The position numbers and the translations under genes are program-made. From positions 124,001-188,000 of the forward strand of contig DASCMH010000008.1 in assembly GCA_036010905.1 (NCBI GenBank): a stretch of DNA of 64,000 bases. Direction: 5' to 3'. The stretch comes from SMWD01 sp002729875 (GTDB lineage Bacteria; Pseudomonadota; Gammaproteobacteria; Steroidobacterales; GCA-2729495). This document shows, piece after piece, positions 8,324 through 17,427 of the stretch. Within the stretch, counting starts at the first letter, position 1, and each line of letters begins with the position of its first letter. Under the pieces are notes generated by a model. The model saw nothing but the letters and a program-made list of their open reading frames with translations, ran no database searches and was not told the origin of the DNA.

Positions 8324-9402
8324 CAACTACAGCACGCAACGCCGCAACTGTGGTGCTACGTGAATTAACGCCCCGCATCACCCTCGCTACACTGCCGACC
8401 CCACTGGTCCCTGCCGCAACTCTGGCGACCACACTTGATCTCGATGCGTTACAGATAAAAAATGACGGTCAAACCGGCAAGGTCTATGGCGGCAATAAAG
8501 TGCGCAAGCTCGAATTCCTGTTTGGCGACGCTATGCATCGTGGTTGCGACTGTGTCATAACATTCGGCGCCGCGGGTTCAAATCACGCACTCGCAACTGC
8601 GATTTATGCAACCCGTCTCGGCTTGAAATGCCATGTGGTTATGAGTGACCAGCCCGTGACGCCTTATATTGCGCAGACACTGCGCTATCACGCACTACTT
8701 GGTACAAACCTTGTACTGGCAAACGATTACGGCGAATCCATCGATATTGCCGACCAATTAGCGGCACATCATCCAACCGGGGCGCGGCGGCTATACAGAA
8801 TTCCGTGGGGCGGTTCATCGCCACTGGGTGCCCTCGGTTTCGTTAATGCAGCATTCGAACTTGCTGACCAATGTGGCGACATCGCTCCGGATGTCATCTA
8901 TGTGGCCTGCGGGACGATGGGTACCGTAGCCGGACTCGCGCTGGGATTGCGGCTCGCCGGGCTGAAAACCCGGATCAATGCGGTCAGCGTCGTACCACCA
9001 TCGCTGAGCACAGCAACCGGAATTGCCGGGCTGTTTGTGGCCGCAAACCAAAAACTTCATGAGATCGATACAACAATCCCGCTATTGGAGGACCCGCTGG
9101 TTAATCTGACGCTACGCGACGAATTTTTTGGCAGCGGATATGCCGAGACAACATCCGAATGCACGCAGGCCGTCGCACTGATTCACAATACTGAAGACAT
9201 CACCCTCGAGATGACCTATACCGGCAAGGCACTGGCTGCACTAATCCATGATGCTCGTCGCCAACGACTCACCGGACAAAGGGTTGTATTCTGGAATACT
9301 TACAATACAAGACCATACCCTCCGGCCGTCAATGCAGCACAGGAAACATCTTTACCCGACTGGGCACGACACTACCTGCCGACCGCCACAGATGCGCAAT
9401 GA
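8320..9402 (+). CDS. PLP-dependent D-cysteine desulfhydrase / ACC deaminase family enzyme
   Basis: 360 residues from the ATG at 8320, which forms an ATGA overlap with the stop of the CapA gene. An in-frame ATG 39 bp upstream lies inside that gene and looks less likely. The fold is type II PLP (tryptophan synthase beta-like). YGGNKVRKLEFL holds the PLP Schiff-base lysine, GAAGSNHALATA is the Ser-Asn-His substrate loop, and VACGTMGTVAGLALGL is the phosphate-binding glycine loop. NTYNTRPYP closes the protein. Family members release H2S, pyruvate and ammonia from D-cysteine or deaminate 1-aminocyclopropane-1-carboxylate. I cannot choose between these from sequence alone. Co-translation with a CapA-like lipoprotein is unusual. 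Confidence 0.82.
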   Translation: MTTTARNAATVVLRELTPRITLATLPTPLVPAATLATTLDLDALQIKNDGQTGKVYGGNKVRKLEFLFGDAMHRGCDCVITFGAAGSNHALATAIYATRLGLKCHVVMSDQPVTPYIAQTLRYHALLGTNLVLANDYGESIDIADQLAAHHPTGARRLYRIPWGGSSPLGALGFVNAAFELADQCGDIAPDVIYVACGTMGTVAGLALGLRLAGLKTRINAVSVVPPSLSTATGIAGLFVAANQKLHEIDTTIPLLEDPLVNLTLRDEFFGSGYAETTSECTQAVALIHNTEDITLEMTYTGKALAALIHDARRQRLTGQRVVFWNTYNTRPYPPAVNAAQETSLPDWARHYLPTATDAQ

Positions 9403-9553
9403 GTGCCTGAGGATCCGGCATGGCAACAAAAATCTGGCCTGCAGGGACAACCATATCAACACTCAAGGGTCATTGTTATAGTATAGATTCAGCAACAGGT
9501 TTTTCAGTTCCCGGCGAGTAATATCTCCGGGTTGGAGCAGCCGGAGGAAACCG

Positions 9554-9985
9554 ATGAGACGATTAAAAGAACTACTGGCGGCCAAGGGCAGTGAGATCTG
9601 GTCAATCAGACCGGATCAGTCAGTCTACAATGCGATTCATTTGCTGGCTGAAAAAGAAATCGGTGCATTAGCCGTTATGGACGGCAACCGCCTCATCGGC
9701 ATCGTTTCAGAGCGAGACTACGCCCGACAAATTATTCTGAAAGGCCGCTCCTCCGAAACCACGCTGGTCAAAGATATCATGACCAGCGATGTCATTACGG
9801 CACACGCAGATCAGGGTGTTCGGGAATGTATGGGACACATGACTGAGAAACGAATTCGCCACCTGCCGATATTAGATGACGATGGCAAACTCATCGGTAT
9901 GATTTCAATCGGTGACCTGGTCAGGTCTGTTATTGCTGAGCAACAATCAACCATTGGTGATCTTGAAAAATATATCAGCAGCTAG
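9554..9985 (+). CDS. CBS-domain pair protein
   Basis: 143 residues made almost only of two CBS motifs. The first is at about 14-70 (IWSIRPDQSVYNAIHLLAE, then GIVSERDYARQIIL). The second is at about 77-135 (VKDIMTSDVITAHADQGV, then GMISIGDLVRSVI). Stand-alone CBS pairs bind adenosine nucleotides and act as energy or redox sensors for partner proteins. The partner is not evident here. The ATG has an excellent GGAGGAAA ribosome-binding site 4-5 bases upstream. It stands alone: 151 bp after the desulfhydrase gene and convergent with ntrX, with 43 bp between the stops. Confidence 0.85.
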   Translation: MRRLKELLAAKGSEIWSIRPDQSVYNAIHLLAEKEIGALAVMDGNRLIGIVSERDYARQIILKGRSSETTLVKDIMTSDVITAHADQGVRECMGHMTEKRIRHLPILDDDGKLIGMISIGDLVRSVIAEQQSTIGDLEKYISS

Positions 9986-10028
9986 CAACATCCAGGTTGG
10001 CTGCTCAAATCATCTTGCCGGGCAGCCC

Positions 10029-11378
10029 TTAGCGGCGAAAATTAATGCCGAGCGCCCTGAGCTTGCGGTATAAATGTGTCCGCTCCATACCAACCCGCTT
10101 GGCCAGTTGGCTTACTTTGCCATCACACATTACGAGTTGCTGGGTTAGATAGGCCTTTTCGAATTGCTCCCGGGCTTCACGCAAAGGTAGTGACAACATG
10201 TCCAGCTTGAGCAGAGAAACCTCATGTTCCGATACCGGTGGCAAGGCGCTTTCAAGCTCGTCGAGTGTAATCTCTTCGCCCCCCCCCGATGCAATCAACA
10301 AACGTCGTACCAGGGCGCGCAATTCACGTACGTTACCGGGCCACGGATAGTGTCGCAGCCTGTTTTGTGCAGCGACGCCGAAGCGCCTGAAGGACAGTTG
10401 ATTAGCATCGACAAACTGCTCCACGAATATTCTTAACAACTCGGGCACATCTTCGGGATAGTCTCGTAATGCCGGGATCCGGATCGTGGAAATAGCCAGT
10501 TGCTCGATGAGATCGCCGCGAATACCGGCACCCGCCGGATCTGCACAGACCTGGGGTGTCACCGAGGCAAGGAAACGAATATTGGTCCTTTGCCTGTCTG
10601 ACCGCCCACTCGGTAAATAGTCACCATGCTCGATAACAGTGGCCAGTATGCGTTGCGCATCTGCACTAAACGACTCAAGTTCACGCAGAAACAACACCCC
10701 ACCCTCAGCCTGTGCGATAAAACCGGGTTGGACACTGTCGTCCGCGCCGGAACCAAGCAACAGGTGTGACAGTCGATCTGCCGCCAGGTCGTCACCCCCC
10801 AGGCAAACAAACGGCAGATTGCAACGGGTCGACAAAGCGTGCAGATAGCGTGCCCCGGCCTCACGGCCCGAACCGGGCTCACCGGCTATGAGTACTGGTG
10901 ATGCAAGCGTTGCCAATTGTTCCAGGGAACGGCGAACGGCGTTGATTTGATTGCTCTTGCCAACCGGGCCCGCCAGCGGCGGCAACCTCATCGGATTTTC
11001 TAATTTCGATGCATTGAGCAGCGCATTCTCTACTGTTAGTAACAGTTTCGCGATAGATACCGGCTTTTCAATAAAGTCTGTGGCCCCATGTCGGGTCGCT
11101 TCAACTGCCGTCTCGACCGTGCCATGCCCCGACATCATGACCACCGCACAACCGGGATCGGCAGCAGCCGACCATTCCTTGAGCAACGTAATGCCATCCG
11201 TATCCGGCATCCAGATATCCAGCAAAATGAGGTCTGGTTGCTCGGTGCTGACCAGGTTACGTGCCTCGGTTGCATTACCGGCTGTCGTGACCCGGTAACC
11301 CTCATCGGACAGAATTTCATCAATCAGCGTTCTGATATCAGTTTCATCATCAACAACGAGAATTTTAGCGCCAGTCAT
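10029..11378 (-). CDS. ntrX: NtrX-like response regulator with degenerate sigma54 AAA+ domain
   Basis: 449 residues. The receiver domain (1-125) is intact: DD at 10-11, phospho-acceptor Asp54 in LLDIWMPD, and Lys in IEKPV near 105. The AAA+ module is degraded. Walker A reads GEPGSGRE (Lys replaced by Arg), the GAFTGA sigma54-contact loop is absent, Walker B reads FLRE instead of FLDE, and sensor I reads ASVT instead of AATH. A Fis-type helix-turn-helix closes the protein (VSQLAKRVGMERTHLYRKLRALGI). It should therefore bind DNA when phosphorylated by NtrY but probably cannot hydrolyse ATP or drive sigma54 promoters. Overlap with ntrY is 4 bp (ATGA). This is the last gene of the def-fmt-rsmB-DUF4390-ntrY-ntrX run. 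Confidence 0.88.
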   Translation of the reverse strand: MTGAKILVVDDETDIRTLIDEILSDEGYRVTTAGNATEARNLVSTEQPDLILLDIWMPDTDGITLLKEWSAAADPGCAVVMMSGHGTVETAVEATRHGATDFIEKPVSIAKLLLTVENALLNASKLENPMRLPPLAGPVGKSNQINAVRRSLEQLATLASPVLIAGEPGSGREAGARYLHALSTRCNLPFVCLGGDDLAADRLSHLLLGSGADDSVQPGFIAQAEGGVLFLRELESFSADAQRILATVIEHGDYLPSGRSDRQRTNIRFLASVTPQVCADPAGAGIRGDLIEQLAISTIRIPALRDYPEDVPELLRIFVEQFVDANQLSFRRFGVAAQNRLRHYPWPGNVRELRALVRRLLIASGGGEEITLDELESALPPVSEHEVSLLKLDMLSLPLREAREQFEKAYLTQQLVMCDGKVSQLAKRVGMERTHLYRKLRALGINFRR

Positions 11379-13600
11379 GAGGCTCTTTCCGTGCTTACCT
11401 TGTTAACACCATGGTACTCATGCGTGCCGGTGACACGCCTGATCGGCAACCGGACCGTCATGATGGCACCGCCCTGTTGAAGATTTTTGGCACTGACGGT
11501 ACCGCCATGTTCCTCGACAAGCTTCTTGACGATTGCCAACCCGAGTCCGGTGCCTTTATTTTTTGTCGTCACATAAGGATCGAACAACCTGTCAATCGTT
11601 TCCGGGTCGATACCGCTACCATCATCACTAATACGTATCTCCGCATAATCTCGACCAGCAATCACTGCCATACAGGTGGTAATATCGAGGCACATTTCTT
11701 CCTGACCCTCCATGGCCTCAAATGCGTTACGTATCAGGTTATGCAGTAGCTGGCGAATACGTGCATTGTCAGCATCTATATCACCGATAGCGGTATCGAG
11801 ATTGAGTCGGATCTGGGCATGATTGTCGTGTGACCAATACAGGGACACAACCTCCCGGATCAATTGATTAAGATCGAATCGCGAGATATGGATTTCCGGT
11901 GCGCGGGCATATTCGCTGAACGCGTTGACCATATTGCGCATGGCCTCAACCTGGGCAATGATCGTGTTGGTTGCACGACTCAACACTTCAGCTTCCATTT
12001 CCTTCATACCGCTGAGATAACGGCGTTGAATTCGTTCAGCCGATAACTGAATCGGGGTCAGAGGATTCTTGATTTCATGCGCCATGCGCCGGGCAACTTC
12101 ACCCCAGGCTGCATCCCGCTGCGCCTGTAGTAACGTCGTTACATCATCAAAAACAATAATACTGCCGCCTGGTTCGCCTTCATCTGCCGGTAACGCCGTG
12201 CTAGCGCAGACAAATACACGCCTGCCCGATGCGCTTTGCACGCTAACCTGCTCGCGCCATTCTGTGTCGGCAGATTCAAGATGTTCCTGAATGCCTGCCA
12301 TGAATTCGGCCAGCGTTGCATGCACCCCGATCAAATCGCCAATCCAGCGACCGACCACACCGGTCAGATTTGTTTCGAGCATTGCATTTGCAGCATCGTT
12401 TGCAAGCCTGATGCGACCGTCACTTTCGAAGGCGATAACCCCGGTCGAGAGTCGTGCGAGAATAGCCTCGACGTGCGCCCGTTCCTTATCGACACGCTGT
12501 TCGCTAAGCCGTGCCTCTTCCCGGGCCTGCGACAGGCGTTGAATCATCTGGTTGAATGAATCGATCAGAAAACCTATTTCATCATGTGATGTCACCGACA
12601 GCCGCGAATCGAAATCGCCCGCCGCAACGGCACGGGTACCGGCCACCACTGACAAAATCGGTGCGACAAGTCGACGGGCAAACAGGAATGCACCGTAAAC
12701 GGCTAACAGCACCGATAACAGGACGACGAGCGTCAGGGTTAGTGCAAAACTGGCTTTTAACGGTTCGCGCAGAAAAACAAGTTCGTTATAGCGGGAATAA
12801 GTAGTCTCGACCGAATCGACCAGTACGCCAATGCGCTCACCGACCGGATAAATAGCCTGAAGAACCAACGGTTCCTGACCAAGCCGGGCATTCGCTAACA
12901 ATATGGCCGCACGAACCTGGTAAGTCCCGAGGCCAATTGGATCGATGCCGACGTAACTGCCGGTTTTACGCACCTGTAACATCACATCTTCTGGCGGTGT
13001 GGACGGAAACGGGGCGGATACATCCTGATGACTGGTGGCAACAATCAGATAGTTCCGGCCATACAATGTGGCCTCGATTGCGCCCGCATCACGTCGCAAC
13101 TGGCCAAGCAATCTCACCAGGTCGCTGTCATCACTGCGTAACAACGCTGCTGCAATCTGTTGGCTATTCTCCATGCTGGTATAAATACGGCTATCCAGTG
13201 CCGCACTACTTAGTGACAGCGCATCTTGCAAGCCACCCTGAATCTCTATATCAAACCATGTATCGATGCCACGATACAGAAACAGCACCGCGAACAGGTA
13301 CACAACGATGAGCGGTGCAACGACCAGGCCGACAATCGCCGCCAGCATGCGCGCTTTAAGTTTTGACCCCGGCACCTGCTGCCAGTTGTCCCGTACCAAT
13401 CGCACCAGGTTGCCCAAAATCAGGATGATCAGGATACAGACACCGACCACATTGCCAGCCAGCAGAATATTGTGCAGCCGACCAAATTCCTGCAGGTTCT
13501 GCGCCGTCCACCACAGCAGCACCAGATCTGAAGCGCCAAGCAGCAACATGGCACCGATCAATGTTATGTAAAAACCCCGTTTCAGGCGTTTAAAATCCAT
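11375..13600 (-). CDS. ntrY: NtrY-type sensor histidine kinase
   Basis: Membrane histidine kinase partner of NtrX. I place the start at the Met of MDFKRLKRGF (13600); an in-frame start 9 bp upstream exists, and both overlap the DUF4390 gene. Three N-terminal transmembrane helices precede an extracytoplasmic sensor region (about 115-280) and a fourth helix. A HAMP domain follows (RRLVAPILSVVAGTRAVAAG), then PAS (about 370-480), the H-box RRMAHEIKNPLTPIQLSAER with the phospho-His near 508, and an ATPase domain with DDGSGIDPETIDRLFDP and KGTGLGLAIVKKL. About 741 residues, normal for NtrY. In other proteobacteria NtrYX senses redox, oxygen or nitrogen state. The signal here is unknown. Confidence 0.92.
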   Translation of the reverse strand: MDFKRLKRGFYITLIGAMLLLGASDLVLLWWTAQNLQEFGRLHNILLAGNVVGVCILIILILGNLVRLVRDNWQQVPGSKLKARMLAAIVGLVVAPLIVVYLFAVLFLYRGIDTWFDIEIQGGLQDALSLSSAALDSRIYTSMENSQQIAAALLRSDDSDLVRLLGQLRRDAGAIEATLYGRNYLIVATSHQDVSAPFPSTPPEDVMLQVRKTGSYVGIDPIGLGTYQVRAAILLANARLGQEPLVLQAIYPVGERIGVLVDSVETTYSRYNELVFLREPLKASFALTLTLVVLLSVLLAVYGAFLFARRLVAPILSVVAGTRAVAAGDFDSRLSVTSHDEIGFLIDSFNQMIQRLSQAREEARLSEQRVDKERAHVEAILARLSTGVIAFESDGRIRLANDAANAMLETNLTGVVGRWIGDLIGVHATLAEFMAGIQEHLESADTEWREQVSVQSASGRRVFVCASTALPADEGEPGGSIIVFDDVTTLLQAQRDAAWGEVARRMAHEIKNPLTPIQLSAERIQRRYLSGMKEMEAEVLSRATNTIIAQVEAMRNMVNAFSEYARAPEIHISRFDLNQLIREVVSLYWSHDNHAQIRLNLDTAIGDIDADNARIRQLLHNLIRNAFEAMEGQEEMCLDITTCMAVIAGRDYAEIRISDDGSGIDPETIDRLFDPYVTTKNKGTGLGLAIVKKLVEEHGGTVSAKNLQQGGAIMTVRLPIRRVTGTHEYHGVNKVSTERAS

Positions 13601-14220
13601 ACATACCAATCACTTTCCAAGCGAAAACTACTGCTCCAGAAGGCAAATAATCGCAACGGTCCGGGTAACGTGTTCTGATCGAGTACAGCACGCAATGCAA
13701 TTTCATACTGTTCATCGGCGTCCAGCAAAGAAGCATCTATGATCGGCAGATTGACAATTCTGCCCATGCTGTTGAGCGCCGAAAATAATGTTGCAAACGA
13801 ATCCTGCTCGCCGCTGTTCAGGTTACGCACAACATAGCGCTCACTAAGGGGCTGATAACTGAGTTCAAAACTCTGTTCCAGCATTGCCGTTTCTTTATCC
13901 AGCCAGAAACGACGGACCCTGGCGAGCTGAATTTGTAACTCGATCGTCAATACGATCCCGCTATCCAGCGCAGCCAGCGCTTCATCGCTCAGGCGAAAAT
14001 CAATCAGCACATCCGCGAACCAGACGCCCTGGAACAGACGCGATTCAGCGCTGCGAATCTCGAACGGCTGATCTTTCGAATAGGCACTGCCAAGTGGCGC
14101 AAAACTGATCAGCAATGCGCAAATGAAGCCAACAAAAGAGCATGCGGTTAGCCGCTTGTTTAGTCTTGCCCTTGTTAGCAACAGCAGATTCTTATTTTGG
14201 AAATTGGTGTCAGACACCAT
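13582..14220 (-). CDS. DUF4390 domain periplasmic protein
   Basis: 212 residues as opened. A hydrophobic segment at about 26-46 (ACSFVGFICALLISFAPLGSAYS) looks like a signal peptide, so the mature protein is periplasmic. The rest matches what I know of DUF4390, regularly found between rsmB and ntrY: SRLFQGVWFADVLIDFRLSDEAL near the start and PLPIxD/SLLDADEQYEIALRAVLD in the second half. The first ten codons coincide with a palindromic repeat (14205-14219), so the real start may lie downstream. No good alternative ATG exists. It overlaps ntrY at its 3' end, which suggests translational coupling and a role linked to the sensor kinase. That link is inference. Confidence 0.75.
   Translation of the reverse strand: MVSDTNFQNKNLLLLTRARLNKRLTACSFVGFICALLISFAPLGSAYSKDQPFEIRSAESRLFQGVWFADVLIDFRLSDEALAALDSGIVLTIELQIQLARVRRFWLDKETAMLEQSFELSYQPLSERYVVRNLNSGEQDSFATLFSALNSMGRIVNLPIIDASLLDADEQYEIALRAVLDQNTLPGPLRLFAFWSSSFRLESDWYVWILNA
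14205..14219. repeat. palindromic REP-like motif TGGTGTCAGACACCA
   Basis: Perfect 7-bp arms around a single A (TGGTGTC-A-GACACCA). It sits between rsmB and the DUF4390 gene and overlaps the latter's first codons. It resembles the GTCAGACACC palindromes seen in many proteobacterial intergenic regions and is related in core to the motifs at 4686 and 51899. Confidence 0.5.
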
Positions 14221-14231
14221 TCCCCCGCAAG

Positions 14232-15590
14232 TTAAGTGCTTCGTTCCATTAAAGCATAATAGAAGCCGTCGGTATTGGCTGGTCCCGGCAATAATTGATA
14301 CCCCGGCCCTGATTCTGCAACAACAGTTTCAGGCATATCGACCTGCGATAATCTAATCTCGCTCGCCTTGGGTTGTCTGCGCAAAAAATCACCAATAACC
14401 TCATGGTTCTCGACCCGCAACACCGAACAGGTCGCATACAACAAACGACCACCCGGCTTGAGCAATGGCCATAACGCATCAAGCAGGCGACCCTGGCGGG
14501 CGGCAAATACCCCAATATCATCGTAACGCCGCAGGAACTTGATGTCAGGATGACGACGAATGACGCCGGTGGCCGAACACGGCGCATCGACCAGGATCCG
14601 ATCAAATGACCCCCGGGCATTGCTGTCACCCGGCCATGGCTGCTCTGCATCAGCAGTGATGACCTCTGCAGTATAACCAATACGCTCAAGATTCTGCCTG
14701 ATCATTGCATTACGGTTGGCATCGATATCGACAGCAATAACCTCGAGTTGCCCACCACCACGCTCAAGGATATGCCCGGTTTTACCGCCGGGCGCCGCAC
14801 AAGCATCAAGGACGCGCATACCGGGCGTTGCATCCAGCAATGCAGCTGCAAACTGGGCGCCAGCATCCTGTACGGACACCAATCCGGTCGTGAACCCGGG
14901 CAGTTCATCGATCGATAACGGCTGTTCCAGGCAGATGGCGGTAGGTAACCCGGCCAACCTTGTCACGCCTATGCCATGCTCTGACTGCAGGGCTTTGACA
15001 TAGGCAGCTGCATCGACGCGAGCCAGGTTAAGGCGCAACCACATCGGTGGCCGGATCAGTGCTGAGGTCAGGATCTGTTGCGCCCGGCCGTTCCAGTCCG
15101 CCCGCAGACAATCGATCAGCCACTGCGGATGTGAATAACGTCCTTCATCCGCATCCAGTACTGTTGCCAGCAATGTGTCTTGCTCGCGCTGGAAGCGCCT
15201 GAGTGTCGCGTTGACCAGACTGGCGGCACGCGGTCGCTGCAACTCGCGTGTTGCCTCCACAGTCGCGGATACCGATGCATAACCGGGTTGACGCATGTCA
15301 ATCAGCTGGAACAGCCCGACTGACAACAGTGCCTCGATAATATGATCGCGCGACCGCAAGGGCCGATCCAGCAATTCTCTGATTATGAGTCGATGACGGT
15401 GATGCCAGCGTAACGCACCAAAGGCCAGTGCCTTGACCAATGCCTGATCGCGAACGGGCAACTGATTGCTGCGCGCCAGGCTCAGTGCCCTATCCAGCGA
15501 GCGGCCCTTGCTCAGAACCTGATCGACCGTAAAGGCGGCGGCGGCCCGTGTTGCCACGCCCCTTTTGGACTTTGTTTTGTCGTCACTCAT
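14232..15590 (-). CDS. rsmB: 16S rRNA m5C967 methyltransferase RsmB
   Basis: 452 residues. An N-terminal NusB-like RNA-binding domain (about 12-150) is joined to a class I SAM methyltransferase that makes 5-methylcytosine at position 967 of 16S rRNA. The SAM loop is LDACAAPGGKTGHILE near 257. The first conserved Cys is in VDAPCSATGVIRRHPD near 333 and the catalytic Cys in YATCSVLRVENHEV near 385. The start codon overlaps the fmt stop (TGATG), so the two are translationally coupled. Position in def-fmt-rsmB is canonical. Confidence 0.95.
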   Translation of the reverse strand: MSDDKTKSKRGVATRAAAAFTVDQVLSKGRSLDRALSLARSNQLPVRDQALVKALAFGALRWHHRHRLIIRELLDRPLRSRDHIIEALLSVGLFQLIDMRQPGYASVSATVEATRELQRPRAASLVNATLRRFQREQDTLLATVLDADEGRYSHPQWLIDCLRADWNGRAQQILTSALIRPPMWLRLNLARVDAAAYVKALQSEHGIGVTRLAGLPTAICLEQPLSIDELPGFTTGLVSVQDAGAQFAAALLDATPGMRVLDACAAPGGKTGHILERGGGQLEVIAVDIDANRNAMIRQNLERIGYTAEVITADAEQPWPGDSNARGSFDRILVDAPCSATGVIRRHPDIKFLRRYDDIGVFAARQGRLLDALWPLLKPGGRLLYATCSVLRVENHEVIGDFLRRQPKASEIRLSQVDMPETVVAESGPGYQLLPGPANTDGFYYALMERST

Positions 15591-16537
15591 CAGCTGAGAA
15601 GCTTGCCGACGATGTCGTGACCGCGGGCAAAATCACCGGCCGTTACCCGCCGGCGTCCGGGCATCTGCAATTCAAGGATGCGCAGTATGCCGCAACCCGT
15701 ACTCACTTCAATACCATCATTCGTTACCGCTACAATCCGACCGGGGGGCAGCAAGCCCTGTAGCGCCGACCCCGTTTTGTCTGCAACTGCATCTGACCGC
15801 CAGCAACGCATCCGCTCGCCATCAAGAACCGTTTCAGCGACCGGCCACGGGTTATAGGCCCGTACCTGGCGCTCGAGCTCAACCGCTGGCCGCGACCAGT
15901 CGATCAATGCATCAGCCTTGCTGATCCGCGCCGCATAAGTTACGCCTGCCTCGCCCTGAGGGTCGGGCCTTAAAGCGCCGGCAAGTATTGGATCAACACA
16001 ACGGGCCAGCAGGTCTGCACCCAGTTCGGCAAGCCGGTCATGCAGTTCACCGGCCGTTTCGCCGGCACCAATATCAGTCTGTTGCAGGGCAAATACCGGG
16101 CCGGTATCGAGTCCCGCAGCCATTTGCATGAGACTGATGCCGGTTTGCCGGTCACCGGCCAACAGCGCCGCCTGAATCGGAGCGGCGCCCCGCCAGCGTG
16201 GCAGCAGAGATGCATGTACGTTAATACACCCTGCTCCGGGCAGCGCAAGCACAGCTGGTGGCAGTATCAGCCCGTAGGCGACAACGATCATCAGATCCGG
16301 GGCAAATGTCGTCAGCCGCGTCTGAACGGCTGCAGACCCCAACCGGACGGGCTGGTAAACCGGCAGGCCATTTTTTTCGGCACAAACCTTGACCGGCCCG
16401 GCAGTGAGCCGCCGCCCACGGCCCGAGGGTCGATCCGGCTGCGTCAGTACCGCAACCACCTCATGCTGCGACGCAATCAGACGCGTCAGGCTGGGAACAG
16501 CAAAATCGGGCGATCCGGCAAAAATAATCCGTGCCAT
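15590..16537 (-). CDS. fmt: Methionyl-tRNA formyltransferase
   Basis: Transfers the formyl group of 10-formyl-THF to initiator Met-tRNA. 315 residues, the usual length. MARIIFAGSPDFAVPSL opens the protein. The catalytic Asn/His and the SLLPRWRGAAPIQAAL loop are near residues 104-122, with the essential Asp in the GLDTGPVF region near 142. The C-terminal tRNA-binding OB domain runs from about 205 to 315. The gene is preceded by def after a 141-bp gap in which I see no further gene, and overlaps rsmB by one base. Confidence 0.96.
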   Translation of the reverse strand: MARIIFAGSPDFAVPSLTRLIASQHEVVAVLTQPDRPSGRGRRLTAGPVKVCAEKNGLPVYQPVRLGSAAVQTRLTTFAPDLMIVVAYGLILPPAVLALPGAGCINVHASLLPRWRGAAPIQAALLAGDRQTGISLMQMAAGLDTGPVFALQQTDIGAGETAGELHDRLAELGADLLARCVDPILAGALRPDPQGEAGVTYAARISKADALIDWSRPAVELERQVRAYNPWPVAETVLDGERMRCWRSDAVADKTGSALQGLLPPGRIVAVTNDGIEVSTGCGILRILELQMPGRRRVTAGDFARGHDIVGKLLS

Positions 16538-16678
16538 GTTTCAATCAGCCTCCGCCGGCAAATACCGACAATATGCACCAATATAGTGCATTTACCGGAG
16601 CCTGTTCAGATAACCCGTCATTACAGCGCAACATCAGCAACTGAAAACCTCGCAGCGGTAAGAGAATTAGCGGATTCG

Positions 16679-17212
16679 CTAATATGCCGGCTTTGTGGTC
16701 GGGGCATCCATGGGCGCACGCTTGCGTTGCTTAAGTGCCTTTTTCTTGATGCGCAGACGCTTGAGTTCAGACAGATAGTCAACAAGCAGCTTGCCATCGA
16801 GGTGGTCCATTTCATGCTGAATACAAACTGCCAGCAAATCTTCGGCCTCCAGTTCAAAAGACCGGCCATCGCGATCCAGCGCCCGTATGCGGATTTTCGT
16901 GGCTCTGTTGACCGGTTCGGTGACTCCCGGGACCGACAGGCAGCCTTCGTCACTCGATGCCGAACCCTGTTGTGCGAGGATCTCAGGATTGATAAAACAA
17001 CGCGGTTCATCCTTGGTTGCGGAGATATCAAGTACCATAATGCGCTCATGCACATCTACCTGGCTGGCCGCAAGCCCTATACCCGACGCTGCATACATCG
17101 TTTCAAACAGGTCATCAATCAGCTGCCGCACCGCATCGTCCACGGTGGTCACGGCAGAAGCTCGCGTACGCAGGCGCAAATCGGGATATTCAAGTACTGT
17201 CAGCACTGCCAT
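16679..17212 (-). CDS. def: Peptide deformylase
   Basis: Metalloenzyme removing the N-formyl group from nascent proteins. The frame could open earlier, but the ATG at 17212 has a strong GAAGGAAA ribosome-binding site 4-6 bases upstream and matches the family N-terminus (MAVLTVLEYPDLRLR), giving 177 residues. All three motifs are present: GIGLAASQ (44-51), EGCLS with metal ligand Cys91, and HEMDH with His133, Glu134 and His137. The C-terminus is extended and very basic (KRLRIKKKALKQRKR). A promoter fits 47 bp upstream. It probably leads the def-fmt-rsmB-DUF4390-ntrYX operon. Confidence 0.96.
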   Translation of the reverse strand: MAVLTVLEYPDLRLRTRASAVTTVDDAVRQLIDDLFETMYAASGIGLAASQVDVHERIMVLDISATKDEPRCFINPEILAQQGSASSDEGCLSVPGVTEPVNRATKIRIRALDRDGRSFELEAEDLLAVCIQHEMDHLDGKLLVDYLSELKRLRIKKKALKQRKRAPMDAPTTKPAY

Positions 17213-17258
17213 AATGTTTCCTTCGCAATTTCGTGCACAGTGCCATGAATTGCGAATA

Positions 17259-17286
17259 ATTTTATGATATATCGACATATAGCCAA
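17259..17286 (-). promoter_or_regulatory. sigma70-type promoter for def operon
   Basis: On the minus strand, TTGGCT (17281-17286), a 16-bp spacer, and TAAAAT (17259-17264). The predicted start of transcription lies about 40 bases before the def ATG. The region up to the LysM gene is a divergent intergenic segment. Confidence 0.5.
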
Positions 17287-17427
17287 GTGAAAAACCAGTA
17301 TATTTTACCGGTTATTACCTGTATCAGGCTTGTTGTTGTCATGTGTTGTTCATCTGTGCGCGTCCGGGAATTATAGCAGTGGCTTGTTCCGGGGCATCGC
17401 CCATTAAACTTTAGGGATGGAAATTCC

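Noticed and set aside
15128..15140. Single TTATTCACA DnaA box (minus strand) inside rsmB
   Set aside because: One isolated box in 64 kb is expected by chance and it lies within coding sequence.
16040..17248. 402-codon open frame antisense to fmt and def
   Set aside because: Covers two certain essential genes on the other strand. Composition is typical of an antisense shadow.
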